Counted from the stretch's first letter, positions 1 through 10,051 are shown. The stretch is 64,000 nucleotides of DNA from Paenibacillus apiarius (GCF_017052585.1 NZ_JAFFHZ010000001.1:1856501-1920500); one strand, 5' to 3'. Translations and numbers: made by a program. The notes: generated by a model not told the origin, from the sequence alone.

Positions 1-80
1 CTTGCATCCACCCGCCAATCCAGAGTCATACCTGTGTTCCACCCGTACTCCGTTCGTACGGCATAGATTCTTACCTGCAT
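1..80 (-). CDS. N-terminal fragment of a gene cut by the left window edge
   Basis: A minus-strand reading frame starts with ATG at 80-78 and stays open to the window edge (26 codons, beginning MQVRIYAVRTEYGWNTGM). The start is supported by an AAGGAGAG ribosome binding site seven bases upstream and by a promoter-like sequence at 239-267. Too little is visible to name the product. In Bacillus subtilis the competence helicase gene comFA lies close downstream of degSU, and the position would suit a ComFA-like protein, but this is synteny reasoning only; no helicase motif is visible in the fragment. Confidence 0.6.
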   Translation of the reverse strand, partial: MQVRIYAVRTEYGWNTGMTLDWRVDA

Positions 81-238
81 CCTCTTCCTCTCCTTCATTC
101 GCACGGCGCTTCTCTAAGCACATAGTGGTAATGGCCTGTTCACGATGTCTGGTCCACGGGATCAAAAAAAGCACACCTTTCCCGTTAATTTAGGAAAAGC
201 ATGTGCTTCATGCTCAGCGCCTATCATATTTGTATAAA

Positions 239-267
239 ATTGTATATGATTCCGTCACTTCTGGCAA
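239..267 (-). promoter_or_regulatory. Candidate sigma-A promoter of the left-edge gene
   Basis: On the minus strand TTGCCA (262-267) and TACAAT (239-244) are separated by 17 bases; each differs from consensus at one position. Transcription would start near 232, giving a leader of about 150 nt before the ATG at 80. Confidence 0.5.
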
Positions 268-647
268 CCCATTATTGCAAAAATCCGCAAAAAAAATTTC
301 GTTGAGCTCTTATCTAATTTGAACTCTGAGCGCCAACAACTACAATTCGGTGATATGGCAACATCGTCTGAGCAGCAATGTTACTAGAAATATATGCAAA
401 TGAAAAGGAACAAAAGTACTTGTCGTACAATTGCTCCTTCATGAATCATGCATAAATAACTGGTTTACTATCACATCTCGAAAAAATATAGTCCCGCATT
501 AAACACAGTGTATCCGTTAACAAAACATATTGTGGGCCATTCTCGCCACTTACAGCGCGGCTATCATCCGCAGTTGCGCAGAACCAACAAGACTAGCGAT
601 GTCTGCGGCACTTGCAGCATCGCCGAACCCATCGGCGCCACCGCCGT
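268..647. other. Intergenic stretch without a recognisable gene
   Basis: AT-rich up to about 500, then more GC-rich with a coding-like look in the frame of the upstream minus-strand gene after its TAG stop at 648. No RNA gene, strong hairpin or gene with a ribosome binding site was seen. Confidence 0.5.
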
Positions 648-1088
648 CTACAGCGCGCTGCCAGCCATAAAGGGCACCTTCATCCAATCTTCTTGCCGGC
701 GCGGTTGAACGACAATCAACGATTCCTCTGCCGCTTGCCGCTGCTGTAAATCGTTAAGAACCGCTTGCAGTTCATCCTGACGAATGTGCAGCTCCTGCCA
801 GCTTACTCCATGTCCGTGTGCCGCAAGCGCAGCAATATGAATCGTTGCATCCGTGGAACCACAATCAACAACGGTAAAGTGCAAACGACGTCCTTTCAGC
901 CATGCATACCAACTATATGCCCGTATCAACCATTCCATATGGCGTTCATCATTTTCGGTCACGATAACGACATGCATCCACGGCGCCGGTGCGGCGCCAC
1001 GCAGCAGCTTCTGCCATTTATGCGCCAGATGAACGGCCGCTACCGCCAACCCGTAGCACCCAACAATCCATAATAGCATTGCGATCAT
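648..1088 (-). CDS. Small membrane-anchored, glycosyltransferase-2-like protein
   Basis: A 146-residue protein with one N-terminal hydrophobic segment (about residues 3-20), then a soluble domain with the pattern VVIVTENDE near residues 41-49 and VVDCGSTDAT near 73-82. The latter resembles the early beta-strand and acidic motif of family 2 glycosyltransferases (VD-GS-D-T). The protein is far shorter than a complete GT-A enzyme, so it may be a divergent or non-catalytic homologue. The ATG at 1088 follows a strong AAGGAGG site. After the TAG stop the frame continues for about 26 further codons, so a premature stop is conceivable. It lies just downstream of degU. Function unknown. Confidence 0.7.
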   Translation of the reverse strand: MIAMLLWIVGCYGLAVAAVHLAHKWQKLLRGAAPAPWMHVVIVTENDERHMEWLIRAYSWYAWLKGRRLHFTVVDCGSTDATIHIAALAAHGHGVSWQELHIRQDELQAVLNDLQQRQAAEESLIVVQPRRQEDWMKVPFMAGSAL

Positions 1089-1170
1089 GCGGCCACCTCC
1101 TTACTATCAAGTGTATGCCGCATGGGGTCTCATGGTGACGGACAAGCGTCGCCTTTCTGGTATAAAAGCC

Positions 1171-1193
1171 GTTCAAAAAGTTACTTTTTGAAC
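1171..1193. repeat. Dispersed palindromic repeat, copy A (degU 3' hairpin)
   Basis: A perfect 10-bp inverted repeat GTTCAAAAAG / CTTTTTGAAC around TTA, just after the degU stop. It belongs to the same family as the elements at 47721, 51820 and 52287. It may also act as the degU terminator, although the T-run after it is poor. Confidence 0.7.
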
Positions 1194-1205
1194 ATGTATT
1201 TTAGG

Positions 1206-1925
1206 TTACAACGTCACCCAGCCATTCTTAATGGAGTTAATAACGGCCTGCGTCCGATCATCAACCTCCATCTTCTGCAAAATGCTGCTGACGTGGTTTT
1301 TCACCGTTTTCTCACTTATGAACAAATACTCGCCGATCATCTTATTGCTCTTGCCCTCCGCCATTAAACGAAGCACTTCCGCCTCCCGTCTCGTCAACGG
1401 GTTGTCTTCCGCGGCAATAAATTTAACGCCTGTATCCCGGCTGGATTGGTTAACGATTCCATTGCCATCCAACAGCGTCATGCGCCGCAGCTGCTGAATC
1501 AGCTTGCCCGTAACCTTGGGATGTATGTACGCATACCCGCTTACGACCGAACGAATCGCATTAATGAGCGACTCCGCCTCCATATCCTTCAGCAGGTAAC
1601 CTGAAGCCCCTTTGCGCAGCGTCTCGAACACATAGCTCTCATCGTCATGAATCGACAGGATGATTACCTTCACGTCGGGAAAAATATCACGAAGTCGCTC
1701 GGTAGTCACCACTCCGTTCTCCACCGGCATGTTAATATCCATCAACACGACATCAGGCATTTCCTGATTGCAAAATTCGACGACTTGAATTCCGTCACCG
1801 CATTCTCCGATAACTTCCAAATCCTCTTCCATATTTAAAATTCGTTTTAATCCTTCACGAAACAGCTGGTGATCGTCAGCAAGGAGTACTTTAATCTGTG
1901 ATCTTCCCATATTACGATTCTCCAT
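1206..1925 (-). CDS. degU: Response regulator DegU
   Basis: A 239-residue NarL/FixJ-family response regulator. The receiver domain (about 10-128) has the acidic pair ADD (16-18), phospho-acceptor D63 in LMDINMP, and a conserved lysine in YLLKDMEAE. A LuxR-type helix-turn-helix occupies about 170-235 (LTRREAEVLRLMAEGKSNKMIGEYLFISEKTVKNH is the recognisable block). Compared with B. subtilis DegU the middle and C-terminal halves are very close. An upstream in-frame start (1952) would overlap degS, while the ATG at 1925 has GAGAGGAG in front and lies four bases after the degS stop. DegU controls exoenzymes, motility, biofilm and competence; phosphorylation by DegS is the known family mechanism. 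Confidence 0.96.
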   Translation of the reverse strand: MENRNMGRSQIKVLLADDHQLFREGLKRILNMEEDLEVIGECGDGIQVVEFCNQEMPDVVLMDINMPVENGVVTTERLRDIFPDVKVIILSIHDDESYVFETLRKGASGYLLKDMEAESLINAIRSVVSGYAYIHPKVTGKLIQQLRRMTLLDGNGIVNQSSRDTGVKFIAAEDNPLTRREAEVLRLMAEGKSNKMIGEYLFISEKTVKNHVSSILQKMEVDDRTQAVINSIKNGWVTL

Positions 1926-1929
1926 AGGT

Positions 1930-3090
1930 TTACTCCTCTCTCTTCTCCACATTCGTCGGAATTTGAATCACGATTCGAGTCCCGCGGTTCTCGGCTGAGT
2001 GAATCTCCATTTGACCTTCGAGCAATTCCACGCGTTCTTTCATGCCAAGCACGCCAAAGTGCATATGCTCTTTTGATTTTGTCTCCAAGGCCTCCACCTT
2101 GAAGCCAAATCCGTTATCTCGAATGACAAGCCGGACCTCGTCCTCGTCATAGGTCAATTCGCATGACACATGAGATGGATGCCCATGCTTCGCTGCATTG
2201 GTGAATGCCTCCTGCACAAGTCGGTAAATGGCGGCTTCCATTTCCGATTTCAGACGCCGTTCGAGTCCTCTAATGTCGAATGACGTCTTGATTCTGTGCT
2301 TCTCCTCGTAATCGTGTATAAATTTGCGCAGTGTCGGCACGAGCCCCAAATCATCCAAAGCCATCGGACGCAAGTTGAAAATAACTTTGCGTATTTCCTC
2401 CAGACCAAAACGAACCTGAGATTTCAAATCTACTATTTCGTTCTTCACCAGTTCAAAATCCTGCTTCGACAGCATTCTTTCTACAATTTCCGTCCTAAGC
2501 ACTAGATGGGCCAGAGACTGGGCCGGTCCGTCGTGAATTTCTCTCGCGATGCGCTTTCGCTCTTCTTCCTGGGCCAAAATGATTTTCAAACCGAGCAGCT
2601 GCCGGTTCTTGGCAGACTCTAATATACGAGTAACCTGGCTCAAATCTCCCGACAAATATTCGAGGGCGACGCTCATCTGAGATCCGATTGTCTCTGCCCG
2701 CTCGATCGAGCCTTCTACAGCTCGCATGCGTTTTTGCAGATCGTCTCTCCGCGTTTTGAGATAGCCTTCTTTCTCCCGATAAATCATGAGCTCCAGCTGC
2801 AGTTGGGTCGCTCTCTCATAAGCCTGCTTGATATCGTCTTCCGTATAGCGCACAAAATCACGACTGACATCTGTCAAACGCAAACGAGCCAGACGATAGT
2901 TTCGTTCCAGCTCGTCCACTTTATCACATATCTCAGCCGTCTGGTCCATCACCTCTTGAAGCTCGTTATACATGTTCGTAACTTCATGGCGTGACGAGTC
3001 CAAAATCTCATATATTTGATACTTGCTTTCTTCCATAACTTTCACTGCATTTTTAATTACGCGGTCAATCACATCGACTTGATTCTCCAC
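1930..3090 (-). CDS. degS: Sensor histidine kinase DegS
   Basis: A 386-residue cytoplasmic kinase with no membrane segment. Residues 1-165 are coiled coil, as in the DegS sensor domain. The HisKA_3 dimerisation block contains the phospho-acceptor H186 in REIHDGPAQ, followed by a HATPase_c domain with an N box (LVQEAFTNAAKHG) and G boxes (DNGFGF, HFGVLGMKERVELL). Translation begins at GTG 3088-3090 behind AAGGAG. It is directly upstream of degU and surely co-transcribed. A hairpin at 3115-3140 sits just before its ribosome binding site. Confidence 0.96.
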   Translation of the reverse strand: MENQVDVIDRVIKNAVKVMEESKYQIYEILDSSRHEVTNMYNELQEVMDQTAEICDKVDELERNYRLARLRLTDVSRDFVRYTEDDIKQAYERATQLQLELMIYREKEGYLKTRRDDLQKRMRAVEGSIERAETIGSQMSVALEYLSGDLSQVTRILESAKNRQLLGLKIILAQEEERKRIAREIHDGPAQSLAHLVLRTEIVERMLSKQDFELVKNEIVDLKSQVRFGLEEIRKVIFNLRPMALDDLGLVPTLRKFIHDYEEKHRIKTSFDIRGLERRLKSEMEAAIYRLVQEAFTNAAKHGHPSHVSCELTYDEDEVRLVIRDNGFGFKVEALETKSKEHMHFGVLGMKERVELLEGQMEIHSAENRGTRIVIQIPTNVEKREE

Positions 3091-3114
3091 TTACGTTCCG
3101 TCTCCTTGTCACAT

Positions 3115-3140
3115 AAAGGATGAATGGATATTCACCCTTT
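3115..3140 (-). terminator. Hairpin between the glycosidase gene and degS
   Basis: An 11-bp stem (one G-T pair) with a GGAT/ATCC loop, 12 bases after the upstream stop codon. It lacks a T-run, so it may be an RNA stability or weak termination element rather than a full terminator. Confidence 0.4.
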
Positions 3141-3151
3141 ATCATAACACA

Positions 3152-5872
3152 TCAACGTATGGTAATGGACTTCGTTTTTTGTTCCCATTTTACAGTTAGG
3201 CCTAATTGTTCCGATACGAGCCGCAGAGGGACTAAAGTTCGACCGTTGCGCATAACCGGTGCGACATCAGACGTAAGCCGTTTGCCATTCTGGTTAATAG
3301 CTTTCTGATTGACATTCATTTCTAGAAAGCGGTCGCCGCGCAGGATGGTGACCCTTTGGGAGGCTCCGTCCCATTTCGTTTCTCCACCGAACGCATCCAG
3401 GATAACGCGGACCGGCACGTATGTCGAGCCATTTAGGACCATAGGAGCAACGTCAAGACTCTTCGTCTCGCCATTAATCTTCGCCGACTTGCTGTTCACC
3501 GTCAGATCCATCGCTGCATTGCTTAATATCGAAGACGAACCAGCCGGCAATTGCGCTCTTAAGTTGTCAATCGCGATCATCCCTTGCGGGGCGCGCTCAT
3601 CCTGCCCATCGGCGAAATTCACGAGATAGAGACGTTTCAGCTTCGCCGGATAAGCTATGTTTTCGGAGGAAAGGTTGACCTCTAGCGTCTTCCAGCCTTC
3701 CCAGTTGACTGATTCCTGCACATTGACATAATGAATTTTCTTGTTCGCATCATGGATTTCCATCCGCAGATTGTTAAAGCTCTTATCGCCGTATACATCG
3801 AGCTTCATGCCACTCGTGCCGCTCGGCAAATCGATTCCTGTGGAACCGTTCAATTCCGCATAGGCAAATTTGTTGCCCGTGCCTGACGTCATATCATACG
3901 TAAGCTTTAACGCTTTGTCATTCGCTGATCGATCGCCGATGTTTCCTTCAACAGCAACTTGTCCAGTCGTCGTGCCATTCGGCAATCCAGAGAAAGAGAC
4001 TGGATAGTTAACGGCATTAAAGTCTTCAAACAGCTTCTCTGCCCCCACCGTCAGCGGAATCATCGTGCGCAATCCATCATAGCTTGCAATGGCGTACCCA
4101 ATCTTCGTGCCTTCCGGCACTGAATCGATGTGAAGGCTGCCCTCTTGAACCGACCCTTGGAAGCCGCTCGTTTCCCATTTCACGGACGAGGCTGGCAACG
4201 TGTAATTCCGGCCGTCCTGCAGCGTAATTTTTACAGGTAGCTTAATGTTGGATCCTTCGCTCAATGGTGCAGAAGATGTAGCGATGCTCATTTCAGCTAT
4301 CTGATCGGCGCCGATAACCTCTACTTCCTCGGTCGCTTTCGCTCCGCCGGATACTGCGACGACTTGCGTTTTACCCGATTTATTGGCTACGAACGCGTCT
4401 CCGTCCCACTTCAGCTTATCATTGGACGCGCTCCACTTTATATCCACGTCGGTAAAATCAACTACCGGGTTATAGTATTCATCGTAGCCCTTCATGCTGA
4501 ACGCAGCACGTTGCCCGATAAACAACGTTTTCTCTCCGCGCAGCGTCATGCCCTTAACTTTCCCTTGGGGAGCCGTAGTGTAGACGCCCAAGCCGTTCAC
4601 GACAGAGCGGATATTGTTGCCGCCTTCCTTCGTTTCGTGCGTAAGCTTCGTCTCCGTCTCTCCGAGCGGCCGGTCGGCCATCGTCGTGGAGCCGCCGCCA
4701 TCCAGATTCACCGCTTTCCACGCGCCCGCTTGCACGAGCGCCTGCTGAAATTCCTTCAATGTGAGCCCCGAGCTGACGCTGTTGGATTCCGCGGTTACAA
4801 TATAGGCGTAGCGCCCATCCTTGGAATACCCTACCGCCGTTCTCGCCGTCACCGAGCTGCCGCTAATCCCGCTCGTATCCCGAGTGAAGGCCGATGCCTT
4901 CCCATTTTCCACAAGCAACGTATGACCGCTTATCATCATCTGGAAGGATGACGGATCGACAGCCTGCCCCGAAGACTGGGCAATTAGACGATATTCAGAC
5001 TGAACAGGTGCTCCTACCTGCACATGTTGACGGATGAACTCCGCTGCCTTGCCATGAGCGCGCAAAATGTACCCATCCTCCGGCACGTCTATCGGAAGCG
5101 GCGCCATCTCTGATATTTGCTCAACGACTCCATCGCGAACCAATACCTCCGTAGGTGTCGATGTCGTGTCATTCGGCCGTTTGGTTCCTTTCCAAGCGCT
5201 CGTATAAATATACATGGCATTGGTATGACTGTGGACTTTGCCAGGCTCTTTGTCATACTTCATCTTGTTGATGCCCGCGAGCGGAAAGGTCTGGCCATCG
5301 GAAGCAGTAATATTTCCCTCGAAGCGATATTGCCCAATGCTAGGCGTGCCATCCTTCGATACGGCAAACGCGTACATGCCTTGCAGCTCCGCAGGGCTTG
5401 TAATGAGAACCCCATCGGAAATGGATCCTCCCATCGGAACGCGGTCCGATCCCATCATCCAATAGTCCCCGTTTACCCCTGCGACGGCTCCAGTTTCTTT
5501 CGTCATTTTCGTCACGGGCTGGCTTGCCGCCGTTTTCCCATTCTGCCCTGTCATGACATCCAGCTTCAAATATTGATTTTGCAAATCCGCTTCAATGACA
5601 TTGATCAACGTCTTGTATGTCTTGCTGCCACGCTTGGTCGTGTATTGATATTTTACGAGTTTCGCGCCTGAAGTAATAATTTCTTCGCTTAGCTTCTTTA
5701 ATTGATTGATAGATGCGCTGCTTACTGTCCCGCTTGATGAATCCGCATATACATAAGTTCCCCAACCCGCAAGCGGTTGAATCAGCAGCGTCCCCGACAG
5801 CACGATAACTGCCGCTTTCGTTCCCCAACGACCCTTAGGCATCCGTGTAGCGGATGCAGGTGACTTCATCAT
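3152..5872 (-). CDS. Secreted phosphodiester-glycosidase (NAGPA-like) protein with C-terminal stalk domains
   Basis: A 906-residue exported protein. An N-terminal hydrophobic segment (about residues 18-45) ends at YVYADSSSG. Residues about 100-420 match the NAGPA/phosphodiester glycosidase family, including the hallmark NLDGGGSTTM and an NGDYW block. A Big/Ig-like and a carbohydrate-binding-like region follow. The last 120 residues are two copper amine oxidase N-terminal (stalk) repeats with the patterns MVLNGSTYVPVR and MRNGRTLVPLR. Substrate unknown; the family hydrolyses sugar-phosphodiester or exopolysaccharide linkages. I chose ATG 5872 because GGGAGAG lies just upstream; the longer TTG start (5923) has no such site. 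It stands alone upstream of degSU in a run of surface-protein genes. Confidence 0.85.
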   Translation of the reverse strand: MMKSPASATRMPKGRWGTKAAVIVLSGTLLIQPLAGWGTYVYADSSSGTVSSASINQLKKLSEEIITSGAKLVKYQYTTKRGSKTYKTLINVIEADLQNQYLKLDVMTGQNGKTAASQPVTKMTKETGAVAGVNGDYWMMGSDRVPMGGSISDGVLITSPAELQGMYAFAVSKDGTPSIGQYRFEGNITASDGQTFPLAGINKMKYDKEPGKVHSHTNAMYIYTSAWKGTKRPNDTTSTPTEVLVRDGVVEQISEMAPLPIDVPEDGYILRAHGKAAEFIRQHVQVGAPVQSEYRLIAQSSGQAVDPSSFQMMISGHTLLVENGKASAFTRDTSGISGSSVTARTAVGYSKDGRYAYIVTAESNSVSSGLTLKEFQQALVQAGAWKAVNLDGGGSTTMADRPLGETETKLTHETKEGGNNIRSVVNGLGVYTTAPQGKVKGMTLRGEKTLFIGQRAAFSMKGYDEYYNPVVDFTDVDIKWSASNDKLKWDGDAFVANKSGKTQVVAVSGGAKATEEVEVIGADQIAEMSIATSSAPLSEGSNIKLPVKITLQDGRNYTLPASSVKWETSGFQGSVQEGSLHIDSVPEGTKIGYAIASYDGLRTMIPLTVGAEKLFEDFNAVNYPVSFSGLPNGTTTGQVAVEGNIGDRSANDKALKLTYDMTSGTGNKFAYAELNGSTGIDLPSGTSGMKLDVYGDKSFNNLRMEIHDANKKIHYVNVQESVNWEGWKTLEVNLSSENIAYPAKLKRLYLVNFADGQDERAPQGMIAIDNLRAQLPAGSSSILSNAAMDLTVNSKSAKINGETKSLDVAPMVLNGSTYVPVRVILDAFGGETKWDGASQRVTILRGDRFLEMNVNQKAINQNGKRLTSDVAPVMRNGRTLVPLRLVSEQLGLTVKWEQKTKSITIR

Positions 5873-6011
5873 ATCCAACTCTCCCATTTCCCAACTAATA
5901 GATGGTATGTATCGATTCCCCAATTAATCAACTCTACTAATATATAGACTATTAAAATCGACAAAAAGTTGCGGTTTTGTTACCAATTCATATTTCCCGG
6001 GTCATAGAATG

Positions 6012-6055
6012 ACAAAAAGCCCCATCCTACTGTCGGATAGACAACGGATAGGGCT
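6012..6055 (-). terminator. Intrinsic terminator of the 1317-aa SLH protein gene
   Basis: A 10-bp stem AGCCCTATCC / GGATGGGGCT (one T-G pair) followed by TTTTTG on the minus strand, about 43 bases past the stop at 6098. Confidence 0.85.
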
Positions 6056-6097
6056 GAAATTAGCAGTAAACAAGTCCATTATACGAACTAAAAAATA

Positions 6098-9000
6098 TTA
6101 GAACTCCAACGTAATATAATCAATTGTGGTTAAGAGACGTCTGAGCAAGACAGCCGCTTGCGCTCTCGTTGCCGAGCCTTTTGGCTGGAACTTATCTTTC
6201 GATACACCCTGGATAAGGCCCGCTTGTACGGCCTGAGCTACAGTCGGAGCGCCTAGGGTCGTAATTTGCTTGCTATCCTTGAACATGCTGAGCACGGTTG
6301 TCGAGGAATTCGGCAGACGGTGGCCGGCAGCTTGGGCAGCGCGCACCATCATGAGCGTAATCTGCTCGCGAGTGATGCTATCGTTCGGCTTGAAGGTGCC
6401 ATCTGGAAATCCGGTTATAATTCCGGCCTTCACAGCCGCTCCAATATATGCTCCATCCAATGTCGAGCTGTTGATGTCCCGGAATCTCTTCGCTGCCTCT
6501 TCACTCGGCTCCAATCCAAGCGCTTTTGAAATGGATACCGCAAATTCCTGACGCGTAATCGGATTGTTGGGCTCGAACTTGGTGCTTCCGCGGCCATCCA
6601 TAATCATCTTGGCGCTGAGCGCCGTCATATCGGCTTGTGCCCAATGACCTGGTATGTCCATGTACACTTTGTTCCCAATGGCGAACACGGCGAGCATGCT
6701 CTGCTTCGCGCGCACCTCAGCGACAGTGACTACACCAGAGCGGGTTAGCTTCGTCGGTATATAGGACAGCTGATTATCTTTTGCCTGATATTCTACAATG
6801 GCCGTTCTTCCCGCCGTCACGGAATCCGTCGTTCTCATTTTAATGACCGTATCCATCTTCACTTCGGTCATTCCGCTTAACTGGTTGCCGCCGGTATAAC
6901 CGAATACCGTAAAGCGATGTCCCTGCACAAGGGCTGTCGATTGGGTGCGGCCCAACGTATTTTGAATATTTGTGCCCTGGGACTGGGCGGGCTCAATTTC
7001 AATTAAAAGCGATGAATTGGCAAGCGATCCTTTTATGTTCTGTACCACTTGAATGATGCTGTCCCTGCTAATGTTGATGCCATACAAGGTATTTCCGTAC
7101 TTAATGGCGAACAGAACCGGATCCTTGCTGATATACGCCGAGTCGAACGCGCTCAACGGCACCGCCACGCGGGCTGCAGACTCGCTTGAAGGCACTTCGT
7201 ACATCAACTGCTTATCGGTACCGGATGAGCTTGACAGGAACTGGAACGCCGTCTTCAGCTTGTTCTGGTCCAATGTGTAGCGATTGACCACTTGACCGCT
7301 GCTCGTTCGGTCTGAAGACTTCTGGGCCACGTCGTCCAATAACACGATCATGGAATCGATAAACGAGGTGTCCGTTGCCACTTTGACGAAGTTGGCACCT
7401 GCCAACTCTTCCAGACCTACGGTGACACTCTTATTACTGAACGGCTTAATCTCAACGCCTGATGTCGATTTAATCGGCTTAGAGCCCGTATTGTAGGACA
7501 CCGTCAGCGCATCTGTCTGCGCCGGCGGATTCACAAGCTCTATCGTTACTTTGGTGTCTTTTACAGTCACCTGTTTTACGGTCAGCAGTTGATTCCCTGC
7601 ACGGACATAGAATTGGCCGTACGAGGACGCCTGCATGCTCTCCAACTTTTTGTTGAACGTCAATACGACGGATGGCGAGCTCCAATTGGCGGATTGCACC
7701 ACAGGCGTTTCACTGTCAGTGACGTTGCCTGCCGCGACAAGGTTCAAATTGGGCGCCAAATTGCCGTTCAAGTCGCGCAGGGCTGGATATCCTCTTACAT
7801 AGGACACGGTAACCGTATCACTAGTAGATACGGCGGATTGCAACGTCAGCTCCACTCGGTTAACTTTAATTTCCACCTTTGTTACATATCTCGGCTTGTC
7901 GTTAACGAGAACCGAATAATGGTTGTTCAGCGGAATGCTGTTCTTATCCAACGCTTTATTGTATATCAAGGTTAGCTTGTTGCTGATGACGTTCGTTTCC
8001 GTCAACTCAGGAGGCTTCTTATCTTTGGTGTTGCGCACGAATTCGCCTTCGAATGCATCAATTTTAATTCCATATCTATCCTCTAGCGGATAGCTGCCTG
8101 GAGTGTAGCTAATCTTGACGACTTCACCATCTGATACCGATCGGTTCATGGTCAGGTATAATCCGGACCCGCTGTTTGATATTTTGTCGATACCAACCGA
8201 AGAGCCATCATACGTAACGGTAAATTGTCCGCCTGCATAAGAAGAGACATCTTTCAAAGATTCAGTGAAATATACGTACATCTTGTCACCGTAGATTGTC
8301 GCATCCCGGATTTTGGACAAGGAAGAATCTACTTTATTCTCCACCGCACGGCTCCCGAATGAGGATGCCACATTGCCATATGTATCCCGAACCATGCGGA
8401 AGCGTGCCGCATAACTAATTTTAACGTCCTGACCAACAGCGACCCCGCTTTCAAGTGAGACATATACATTATTGCCGGATGTATACGCGTTGTTCACCTT
8501 ACGCTCCCCATTGTTGACCGTAACAGTGAACTCATTTGAAGGCAGATTGACGCTTGAATCCAATGACTTATTATATCGAATCTCGATGAGCGTATTGTTA
8601 TACAGCTTTACACTTTCCACTACCGGTGCGGTACGATCCGTTGCTGACGTTGAGAACGTCCAGTTAGACGCGCCAGCAAACTCATTGCCGGATGAATCCT
8701 TAACGGCCCCTCTGGCAATGTTGACCGTATAAACCATATTATCCTGCAACCTGGACACCGGTGTAATTCTCAGCTCTCTTCCTGAAGTAGTAACATTGAT
8801 TTTTTCGCTCGTCGTTTGATTTTGACGGCGAAGCTCCACTCCCGTACCTGAATAGGCAATCGGTTTGTTGAATGTGGCAGTCAATGTCTTCGACGTAGAT
8901 ACCCCAGTACTGCCTACGTACGGATCATAAGATGAGAGCGTCGGTGCTGATGTGTCTATGGTTTGAGCGCGGAAAGACCACGTATCTTCCTTCATCAAGT

Positions 9001-10051
9001 TGCCGGCTTGATCGCGGAACGCTCCCTCTGGCACGGTTACGGTATACGTGCGGTTCTGCTCAAAGGTGAGAGTGTTAACCGATTTGATTACTGCCGTGCC
9101 CCCGCCCACAATGGCTGACGTTACCGGAATACGCACATCCGGTTTGCCGTCCGACTTTACAACAATATCTCCTTTTTCTTGAAAAACAGGCTTACTAAAT
9201 GTCATCTCTATCCTGGATTGCAGCGGCGATACCGCGTTTCGCTCAGGCACCCGGCTCAGAATGACAGGCGGCGTCGTGTCCGCTCCGCGTTCTGTTTCGA
9301 AATGCCACCGGTCTGCCGACAAAAATCCTTCTACCGGTGTCCCTTCAGCATCTTTGAAGGCTTCAGCATCTACCGTCACATAATATGAAGTGCCAGCTTC
9401 TAGAGACTCATTCATTTGATAGCTGGCAACCAGACCTGTTGGATCGAACGTAAAACTACTCGCTGGAATTGGGGTTAGCGCATTATTATTACTATACCGA
9501 ATAATACGAATGCTTCCTGTTCCAGCTTGTACCGGTTGCTTAAATGTGATTTCCAGCTTGGGGTTGACCGGAGCCACTCCCTGTTGGGGGGATACCCGTT
9601 CAATGCCAGGTTGCGGCTTTACGGTAAACGACCACTTCATGCCGTTATAGAATTCGTTCGTGCCCTCACTGATGAAAAGCAGAGGATCTATCGACACTTC
9701 ATAAGTGGCGCCAAGCTGCAAGGGCTGCAAGCCCTCTAATTGGTAGGTCTGCAAGTCAGAGGACACGACCTTGCCGATGCCGTTTCCCCCATCTTTATTG
9801 AATATTTGCTTATTGCCCGTTCCTTGCTGTGTTACAGTCACATTTCCATTTACTATTTTTACATTTTGATTGAATGTAAAACTGACAGCAGGGTTTGCCG
9901 AAACACCAGGCTGTCCATTTGCCGGTGTCGTCGCGATAATTGCTGGTGCTGTATCCGTTGCAGAAGGGCTTGCCTCCGCAATGACTGGCCCCCATCCGAA
10001 CGTTCCCAAGGCGAGAACGATAACGAGCAGGGCGGAAAGCCATTTTTTCAT
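6098..10051 (-). CDS. Large secreted Ig-like (Big_5/SwmB-type) protein with three C-terminal SLH domains
   Basis: A 1317-residue precursor with a signal peptide (MKKWLSALLVIVLALGTF..., cleavage near EA-SP at 27). About residues 32-470 hold four Big_5 repeats recognisable by D-T-x-P-x-I and FNKP/TFSKPV strands. Residues about 475-890 hold four or more SwmB-like repeats of the type L-I-Y-N-K-A-L-D. A region of unknown fold follows, then three SLH domains in the last 190 residues with motifs ITRQE, ITREQ and ATRAQ and HWA near the first. SLH domains bind pyruvylated secondary cell wall polymer, so this is a wall-bound surface or adhesion-type protein. AAAGGAG precedes the ATG. Monocistronic between two terminators. 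Confidence 0.88.
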   Translation of the reverse strand: MKKWLSALLVIVLALGTFGWGPVIAEASPSATDTAPAIIATTPANGQPGVSANPAVSFTFNQNVKIVNGNVTVTQQGTGNKQIFNKDGGNGIGKVVSSDLQTYQLEGLQPLQLGATYEVSIDPLLFISEGTNEFYNGMKWSFTVKPQPGIERVSPQQGVAPVNPKLEITFKQPVQAGTGSIRIIRYSNNNALTPIPASSFTFDPTGLVASYQMNESLEAGTSYYVTVDAEAFKDAEGTPVEGFLSADRWHFETERGADTTPPVILSRVPERNAVSPLQSRIEMTFSKPVFQEKGDIVVKSDGKPDVRIPVTSAIVGGGTAVIKSVNTLTFEQNRTYTVTVPEGAFRDQAGNLMKEDTWSFRAQTIDTSAPTLSSYDPYVGSTGVSTSKTLTATFNKPIAYSGTGVELRRQNQTTSEKINVTTSGRELRITPVSRLQDNMVYTVNIARGAVKDSSGNEFAGASNWTFSTSATDRTAPVVESVKLYNNTLIEIRYNKSLDSSVNLPSNEFTVTVNNGERKVNNAYTSGNNVYVSLESGVAVGQDVKISYAARFRMVRDTYGNVASSFGSRAVENKVDSSLSKIRDATIYGDKMYVYFTESLKDVSSYAGGQFTVTYDGSSVGIDKISNSGSGLYLTMNRSVSDGEVVKISYTPGSYPLEDRYGIKIDAFEGEFVRNTKDKKPPELTETNVISNKLTLIYNKALDKNSIPLNNHYSVLVNDKPRYVTKVEIKVNRVELTLQSAVSTSDTVTVSYVRGYPALRDLNGNLAPNLNLVAAGNVTDSETPVVQSANWSSPSVVLTFNKKLESMQASSYGQFYVRAGNQLLTVKQVTVKDTKVTIELVNPPAQTDALTVSYNTGSKPIKSTSGVEIKPFSNKSVTVGLEELAGANFVKVATDTSFIDSMIVLLDDVAQKSSDRTSSGQVVNRYTLDQNKLKTAFQFLSSSSGTDKQLMYEVPSSESAARVAVPLSAFDSAYISKDPVLFAIKYGNTLYGINISRDSIIQVVQNIKGSLANSSLLIEIEPAQSQGTNIQNTLGRTQSTALVQGHRFTVFGYTGGNQLSGMTEVKMDTVIKMRTTDSVTAGRTAIVEYQAKDNQLSYIPTKLTRSGVVTVAEVRAKQSMLAVFAIGNKVYMDIPGHWAQADMTALSAKMIMDGRGSTKFEPNNPITRQEFAVSISKALGLEPSEEAAKRFRDINSSTLDGAYIGAAVKAGIITGFPDGTFKPNDSITREQITLMMVRAAQAAGHRLPNSSTTVLSMFKDSKQITTLGAPTVAQAVQAGLIQGVSKDKFQPKGSATRAQAAVLLRRLLTTIDYITLEF

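Noticed and set aside
508-708. 66-codon plus-strand frame near the left end
   Set aside because: No ribosome site and partly antisense to the small glycosyltransferase-like gene.
1923-1952. Longer degU start beginning MWRRERSKP
   Set aside because: It would overlap the degS stop and has no ribosome site, while ATG 1925 has a strong one and matches other DegU proteins.
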